64,000 bases of DNA, from NCBI RefSeq assembly GCF_037038585.1, contig NC_092520.1:194191604-194255603 (forward strand), written 5' to 3'. Positions 61,901-64,000 of this stretch are shown here, one piece after another. The translations under genes and the position numbers were made by a program. How positions within the stretch are numbered: position 1 is the first letter of the stretch; each line of letters opens with the position of its first letter. The stretch is from Patagioenas fasciata (lineage: Eukaryota; Chordata; Aves; Columbiformes; Columbidae). The notes below the pieces were generated by a model. The model saw only the letters and a list, made by a program, of their open reading frames with translations, had not been told where the DNA came from and ran no database searches.

Positions 61901-64000
61901 TATTGTAGACATATCTGATGACATCTATTATATTCTTCTGCAAAAAGTTACAGGAAAGAGGTGTTACTCTGGTCACAATACCATGTGTTGTGCTCAGTCA
62001 CCTGAGCAACAGTGTTTATTTAAGAAAGAGTGCTTCTTTAGATACTAATTATTTACATGAGACAAGGCTTATTACGGTGAAGCCCTTGCTGGGTAAACAG
62101 TTGTTAATCAAGAAATAAACAATTTGTAGGTCACTTAGTGGATGTCTAAAATTCAGTCTACATTTAAGTATTTTCTGGAATAGGGATATGGAAACTTGAA
62201 AAAATTCTGAACTGAAGGTGGAACAACAGTTTTAGGTGTATGTTTAAATGTTCTGCTGAGTCATTGATGAAAAATAAGGGACTGAAACAAGACGACTGTG
62301 TAATCAGAATTTTGCACACGAGCCACCATAGAATCAGTTCATTTACCTCTAGTGGACCAGACTGACTATAAAAAATGATATGTTACATAGAAAAAGAAGC
62401 AAATTATTCAGTAATCCAAAGTAGCGTTATTTCTATTCTTACTATTTTATGTGATTAACTTCCTGTGATATTTATGATGTAAACAAAGCAGTTCCTATCT
62501 CAGTAATCTAAAAATGAAAATTTTAGGTAATTGATTTTGTGGAACTAGTTAATAAAATTAGCTAATGCTGAGTGCTTTCTTTTCAAGCAGGTTAAATATT
62601 CTCGTGTGGACACTCACCCAAGACTTTGCATGAAGGTAAAAGTATTTCTTTTAAAAACACCTATTAACTGCCCTCTTTCTGTCAGCTCTAAAAAACCATG
62701 AGTTTCTAATGTTCTTTAGGATCAATATTTTGTTTCATAGCTCTGATAAATGGGAAGTAAGAATGAAGGAAATGTGAAAGATTAGATAAAAAGGAGGTTC
62801 CTTGGAAGTGCAGCAGCAGTGATAGGTAGAACACAGGTCAAATTTTCCCCTCTGTTTTCTCTGCTTAAGAAAAGCAGGAAAAATGTTTTAAGTCAATGAA
62901 AGCTCTGAAGCATGCACTCGACATATACATTTTTCCATGTTAATATTTGATAATAAAAAATATTTGCACACTACATTTATCAGAGTACCTTCTATTATTC
63001 TAGCTGAGAAAAAAATGCCACATAAGGTTAATGAAGGCATATTATTGTTTTATTTTAGATTACTTTAAGTCAATGGAACTACATGTTTCTGTTAAATAAG
63101 TATGTGTAATAATACTTGAAGAATTGGGGGACCTAATTCAAATCTAGGGTTGGAAGATACTATAGAGCAGGAAAGCTGTGAATTCATCTTCTACAACTTT
63201 CTGGAATGCACTGATCATCTCTAGTTACATCTGTAACCACAGACTGAAACTGAAAATTCAGTTTCCTAACTGATTTCTCTGCTTTCAGTTTACAACTAAG
63301 CAAGGCTCCTGGGTTAAATGTCCATTTGCTCATGGAGAATTTCCAGGTAAATATTTTTTTTTAAATTACATAATATTAAATTGTGAAAAACATTTAAATC
63401 AGTCACTAAATATGAGCCTTCTCCATTAAGCAAGTGTGATACGTTCACATCACTGTAGCTTGTAAATCCTAGCAAAGAGATTTGACAGCTTAATATTTCT
63501 ATGTATCCCCAGTAGATCAAGTATTTATGAGTATAAAAAGTAATAGTGGGAATCAAAATAATTACTTGCATATCATTTGATGGCACTTAACTAATGAAAG
63601 AGGCTTTTATTTTAGGTATAAAAATTTAGTATATTATACATGAACCTTGTACATCTAAAAGTAAGTCTTTTCCCCTAATATCAGCTTGGAAAATGAGAGC
63701 TGCTGCAGTTGCAGAACAAATACAAGTTTTCTTCACATCCCAAACCAAGGCACAGTTCTCGGTGCTTGTGTGTAACAGGACACAGCTGGCCTCGTGTGAA
63801 TCTATCGGGATGCACCATTCAGTCTCCGTGGTTTGTATATATTCTTTATTAAATATTTTAAGACTCTTAAATGTACCTAACCGCATTCATTTATGATCCC
63901 ATTTACCACTCTACAGCTTGAAAGCATTAGCGAAGCCTTCCATGTACATACTGGAACAATTACTGGAAAAGTTTTAAAGCACGTAGTTCTAATTCTGATC
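25829..64000 (+). CDS. IL17REL: IL17REL, interleukin-17 receptor E-like, 5' part (14 coding exons, 438 residues, continues beyond the window)
   Basis: The gene encodes a putative interleukin-17 receptor family member whose ectodomain resembles IL17RE and IL17RC. Coding parts are 25830-25931, 45666-45693, 51056-51205, 52652-52761, 54227-54341, 54890-54934, 55562-55701, 55865-55936, 58011-58065, 60112-60275, 62591-62635, 63289-63346, 63685-63830 and 63917-64000. All phases agree, giving one open frame of 438 codons. Residues 1-20 form a signal peptide ([20 protein letters not shown]). Next come the family's cysteine pattern IEECGLSC, the LCIEGW...[10 protein letters not shown] signature (251-272), and sequons at N201, N272, N323 and N392. 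The last visible residues (VVLILI) are hydrophobic. The IL17REL name over IL17RE/RC rests on synteny with MLC1. The first intron is 19.7 kb. Oddities are the GC donor at 58066 and the CR1 against exon 4. Confidence 0.88.
25932..29904 (+). other. IL17REL intron 1, first section
   Basis: AT-rich intron sequence with no recognised exon or repeat. The paired open frames at 28481-28738 match nothing known. Confidence 0.55.
29905..31690 (-). mobile_element. Long CR1 LINE fragment, antisense, about 1.8 kb
   Basis: The + strand starts ATCACAGAATCACAGAATGA, the reverse complement of the CR1 3' terminal repeats. The minus strand then reads through the 3' UTR, late ORF2 ([37 protein letters not shown]) and the reverse transcriptase start ([20 protein letters not shown]). 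Frameshifts and stops make it inactive. It is the longest CR1 copy in the window. The 5' (right) end is approximate. Confidence 0.92.
33395..33555 (+). mobile_element. Old CR1-like 3' tail (sense)
   Basis: CCTGGAATAGATTTCCTGCA, a later TCTAACCCTAATATCTCTG and the intervening 'ctaaacaaatatctcttgga' wording follow the end of ORF2 and the 3' UTR of ancient CR1 elements (remembered as 'ggaataggctgcc ... cttctaaccctaatattctgtg'). It is strongly diverged. Confidence 0.5.
37660..37765 (+). mobile_element. CR1 3' tail remnant (sense)
   Basis: The segment from GCATCTAGCAGGAGGCTGCA to GACCCCTTCCACTCTAAATT, then TTTGATTCC, parallels the CR1 3' end 'ggactagatgatctccagaggtcccttccaaccctaa...tgattc'. Confidence 0.6.
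40046..40560 (-). mobile_element. Solo LTR-like element of endogenous retrovirus type
   Basis: Read on the minus strand, the element has a tandem-repeat-bearing upstream part, a TATA box (GTATAAATACGG, + strand 40153-40164), a polyadenylation signal AATAAA 64 bases further (40084-40089), and an end close to TG..CA at 40046. This order is that of U3-R-U5 of a long terminal repeat. No internal retroviral region or second LTR is seen, so it would be a solo LTR. Neither the family nor a target-site duplication could be determined. Confidence 0.55.
40461..40523. repeat. 14-bp tandem repeat inside the LTR-like element
   Basis: About 4.5 imperfect copies of AGCATCCCAGATAC. In the element's own orientation it lies in the U3-like part. 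Confidence 0.85.
40740..41250 (+). mobile_element. Old CR1/L3-like fragment (sense)
   Basis: GGTTCTGGTCACTCCATTGG, GGTGATGATAAGAAGGAAAG and, at the end, ATCAGGGGGCTAGACCCACT with a later GATCCTTTCTAATTGTGTG follow the order of the late ORF2 and 3' tail of ancient CR1/L3 LINEs. It is highly diverged, and the call rests on remembered consensus wording. Confidence 0.5.
41251..43727 (+). other. IL17REL intron 1, late section
   Basis: AT-rich intron with no supported feature. Confidence 0.5.
43728..44060 (-). mobile_element. CR1 LINE fragment, antisense, about 330 bases
   Basis: The + strand AGTTTGGGTTGGAAGGGACC, with TCATCTAGTCCAATCCCCTT downstream, is the CR1 3' UTR. The minus strand encodes [20 protein letters not shown] from the end of ORF2. 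It is 5'-truncated. Confidence 0.9.
44061..45665 (+). other. IL17REL end of intron 1
   Basis: Intron sequence with no supported feature until the T-rich acceptor of exon 2. Confidence 0.5.
45666..45693 (+). CDS. IL17REL: IL17REL exon 2 (28 bases)
   Basis: A very short exon with an excellent T-run acceptor (TTTTTTCTATTTGCAG) and donor CCA|GTGAGT. It encodes GIHCKSKPS plus one base, bridging CGLSCSQ to the SGIFNSFC of the next exon, as expected for the family's N-terminus. Confidence 0.78.
45694..51055 (+). other. IL17REL intron 2
   Basis: A 5.4 kb intron. It contains a GC-richer patch (46010-46250) with open frames on both strands but no known homology, and an AT microsatellite at 48660. No exon is supported. 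Confidence 0.5.
48653..48687. repeat. (TA)n microsatellite in a palindrome
   Basis: CAATGTATATATATATATAT is followed by GTATATACATTG, an AT dinucleotide run whose ends (CAATGTATA / TATACATTG) are self-complementary. Confidence 0.8.
51056..51205 (+). CDS. IL17REL: IL17REL exon 3
   Basis: Acceptor GCGTTTGCAG and donor GATG|GTAGGA, phase 1 at both ends. It encodes [20 protein letters not shown], then [20 protein letters not shown], part of the first receptor ectodomain module. Confidence 0.9.
51206..51954 (+). other. IL17REL intron 3 up to the CR1 insertion
   Basis: AT-rich intron with a short (CA)n run near 51494-51504. It ends with a pyrimidine-rich stretch and TTTAG at 51941-51945, directly before the CR1 copy. 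Confidence 0.55.
51955..52645 (+). mobile_element. CR1 LINE fragment, sense, ending at the IL17REL exon 4 acceptor
   Basis: Frames encode [33 protein letters not shown], then [20 protein letters not shown] and [20 protein letters not shown], followed by the 3' UTR and two terminal ATTCTGTG units. It is 5'-truncated, about 690 bases, with a few frameshifts and a complete 3' end. Together with exon 4 it leaves only six intronic bases between CR1 and the exon. Confidence 0.92.
52652..52761 (+). CDS. IL17REL: IL17REL exon 4, acceptor directly against a CR1 end
   Basis: Phase 1 in, phase 0 out; donor AAG|GTAAAC. It encodes [18 protein letters not shown], then [11 protein letters not shown]. Only TTTCAG separates the exon from the terminal ATTCTGTG repeats of the CR1 copy upstream. 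Confidence 0.9.
52762..54226 (+). other. IL17REL intron 4
   Basis: A 1.5 kb AT-rich intron with poly-A-rich runs at 52810 and 53289-53312. Nothing else is recognised. Confidence 0.6.
54227..54341 (+). CDS. IL17REL: IL17REL exon 5
   Basis: Acceptor GTTTTAAACAG and donor GAAG|GTAGGA. It encodes [20 protein letters not shown] and ends LSQEYYVE; phase 1 out. Confidence 0.92.
54342..55561 (+). other. IL17REL introns 5 and 6
   Basis: AT-rich introns of about 548 and 627 bases around the 45-base exon 6. No repeat was identified. Confidence 0.6.
54890..54934 (+). CDS. IL17REL: IL17REL exon 6 (45 bases)
   Basis: Acceptor CTGTTTCGCAG and donor TCAG|GTGAGC. It encodes [15 protein letters not shown]; phase 1 at both ends. 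Confidence 0.9.
55562..55701 (+). CDS. IL17REL: IL17REL exon 7
   Basis: Acceptor with a long T-run ending TTTCAG and donor GTG|GTGAGT. It encodes [20 protein letters not shown], then [20 protein letters not shown]. This is a fibronectin-III-like strand pattern with a paired-cysteine region and a sequon. Confidence 0.93.
55865..55936 (+). CDS. IL17REL: IL17REL exon 8 (72 bases)
   Basis: Acceptor TTTTTTATTTCAG and donor GAG|GTAATA. It ends [11 protein letters not shown], the first half of the family signature that continues with GW in the next exon. Confidence 0.93.
55937..58010 (+). other. IL17REL intron 8
   Basis: A 2.1 kb intron. It contains an old CR1/L3-like fragment (about 56380-57060), then unrecognised sequence with recurring short motifs at 57080-57400. 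Confidence 0.55.
56380..57060 (+). mobile_element. Old CR1/L3-like fragment (sense)
   Basis: In order: GATTTACCGATTATACAGCT (the 'caagtttgcagatgacac' region), AAAAGATCTGGGTGTAATAT ('gacctgggtgt'), GGCAATTCTTGTATCCATAT and TTCAAGAATGATTAATTAAA ('ttctggcca...tcaagaa'). These match the arrangement of CR1/L3 ORF2 in a very decayed state. Confidence 0.5.
58011..58065 (+). CDS. IL17REL: IL17REL exon 9 (55 bases), followed by a GC donor
   Basis: Acceptor TTTTTGAGTTGTAG. It encodes [18 protein letters not shown] plus one base. The donor is G|GCAAGT. Using the nearby GT at 58070 would produce a stop shortly after the next junction. Confidence 0.92.
58066..58071 (+). promoter_or_regulatory. Non-canonical GC splice donor (GCAAGT)
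   Basis: The intron 58066-60111 begins GCAAGT and ends CACAG. Apart from the C in second place it matches the donor consensus well, as known GC-AG introns do. Reading phase is preserved only with this donor. Confidence 0.85.
58072..60111 (+). other. IL17REL intron 9 (GC-AG)
   Basis: A 2.0 kb intron with an A-run followed by (GA)n at about 58704-58729. No other feature is supported. Confidence 0.6.
60112..60275 (+). CDS. IL17REL: IL17REL exon 10
   Basis: Acceptor CTGTTTGTACACAG and donor AAA|GTAAGA. It encodes [20 protein letters not shown], then [20 protein letters not shown] and a sequon near the end. Confidence 0.93.
60276..62590 (+). other. IL17REL intron 10
   Basis: A 2.3 kb AT-rich intron. 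Nothing is recognised; the minus-strand frame at 60893-61186 has no known homology. Confidence 0.55.
62591..62635 (+). CDS. IL17REL: IL17REL exon 11 (45 bases)
   Basis: Acceptor TTTCTTTTCAAGCAG and donor AAG|GTAAAA. It encodes [15 protein letters not shown], phase 0 at both ends. Confidence 0.88.
62636..63684 (+). other. IL17REL introns 11 and 12
   Basis: Introns of about 653 and 338 bases flanking exon 12, AT-rich and without identified repeats. Confidence 0.6.
63289..63346 (+). CDS. IL17REL: IL17REL exon 12 (58 bases)
   Basis: Acceptor TTTCTCTGCTTTCAG and donor CCAG|GTAAAT. It encodes [19 protein letters not shown], the 'W-x-x-CPF' repeat of the family ectodomain. Confidence 0.92.
63685..63830 (+). 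CDS. IL17REL: IL17REL exon 13
   Basis: Acceptor CCCCTAATATCAG and donor GTG|GTTTGT, which is a weak donor. It encodes [20 protein letters not shown], then [20 protein letters not shown], with a sequon at N392. Confidence 0.88.
63917..64000 (+). CDS. IL17REL: IL17REL exon 14, cut by the window end
   Basis: Acceptor CCACTCTACAG. It encodes [18 protein letters not shown], then [10 protein letters not shown] at the window edge. The frame stays open. Confidence 0.8.

Noticed and set aside
1..64000. CRISPR arrays, operons, tRNA genes or a novel defence-type system
   Set aside because: The sequence is vertebrate nuclear DNA with spliced genes and LINE repeats. No regularly spaced repeats, clustered bacterial genes or tRNA-like folds with A and B boxes were found by reading.

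Overview
The window is vertebrate nuclear DNA and almost certainly avian. The evidence is AT-rich sequence with long introns, GT-AG splicing, several CR1 retrotransposon fragments ending in the avian ATTCTGTG-type 3' repeat, and no prokaryotic organisation. Nearly all long open reading frames are chance frames or CR1 remnants. The real coding sequence is in short spliced exons, found here by reading splice sites, phase and protein family motifs.

Layout, all on the + strand. (1) 1-10.3 kb: the 3' half of MLC1, an astroglial eight-pass membrane protein. Seven consecutive exons, all phase 0, encode the last 237 residues. A good polyadenylation signal lies at 10294. (2) 10.3-25.8 kb: mostly unrecognised intergenic sequence with one CR1 copy. 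At 20504-20689 there is one exon-sized relic of a tubulin-tyrosine-ligase-like glycylase, interpreted as TTLL8. Its catalytic segment is altered and I recognise no partner exons. (3) 25.8-64 kb: the 5' part of an interleukin-17 receptor E-like gene (IL17REL). Fourteen coding exons join in frame into 438 residues running off the window end. They include a signal peptide and cysteine-rich receptor ectodomain, a 19.7 kb first intron, one intron that reads in frame only with a GC donor, and one exon whose acceptor abuts a CR1 insertion.

The order MLC1 - TTLL8 - IL17REL on one strand matches the order I recall for human 22q13.33. The block is therefore a conserved syntenic segment in which the middle gene appears to have decayed in this species. 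MLC1 and IL17REL have no obvious functional link.

Repeats: five clear CR1 fragments (about 800-1392, 18905-19483, 29905-31690, 43728-44060 and 51955-52645), several much older CR1/L3-like fragments, one LTR-like element of endogenous retroviral type with an internal 14-bp tandem repeat (about 40046-40560), and short microsatellites. I saw no tRNA, rRNA, CRISPR or recognisable small RNA gene. The exact bird species cannot be told from this sequence.
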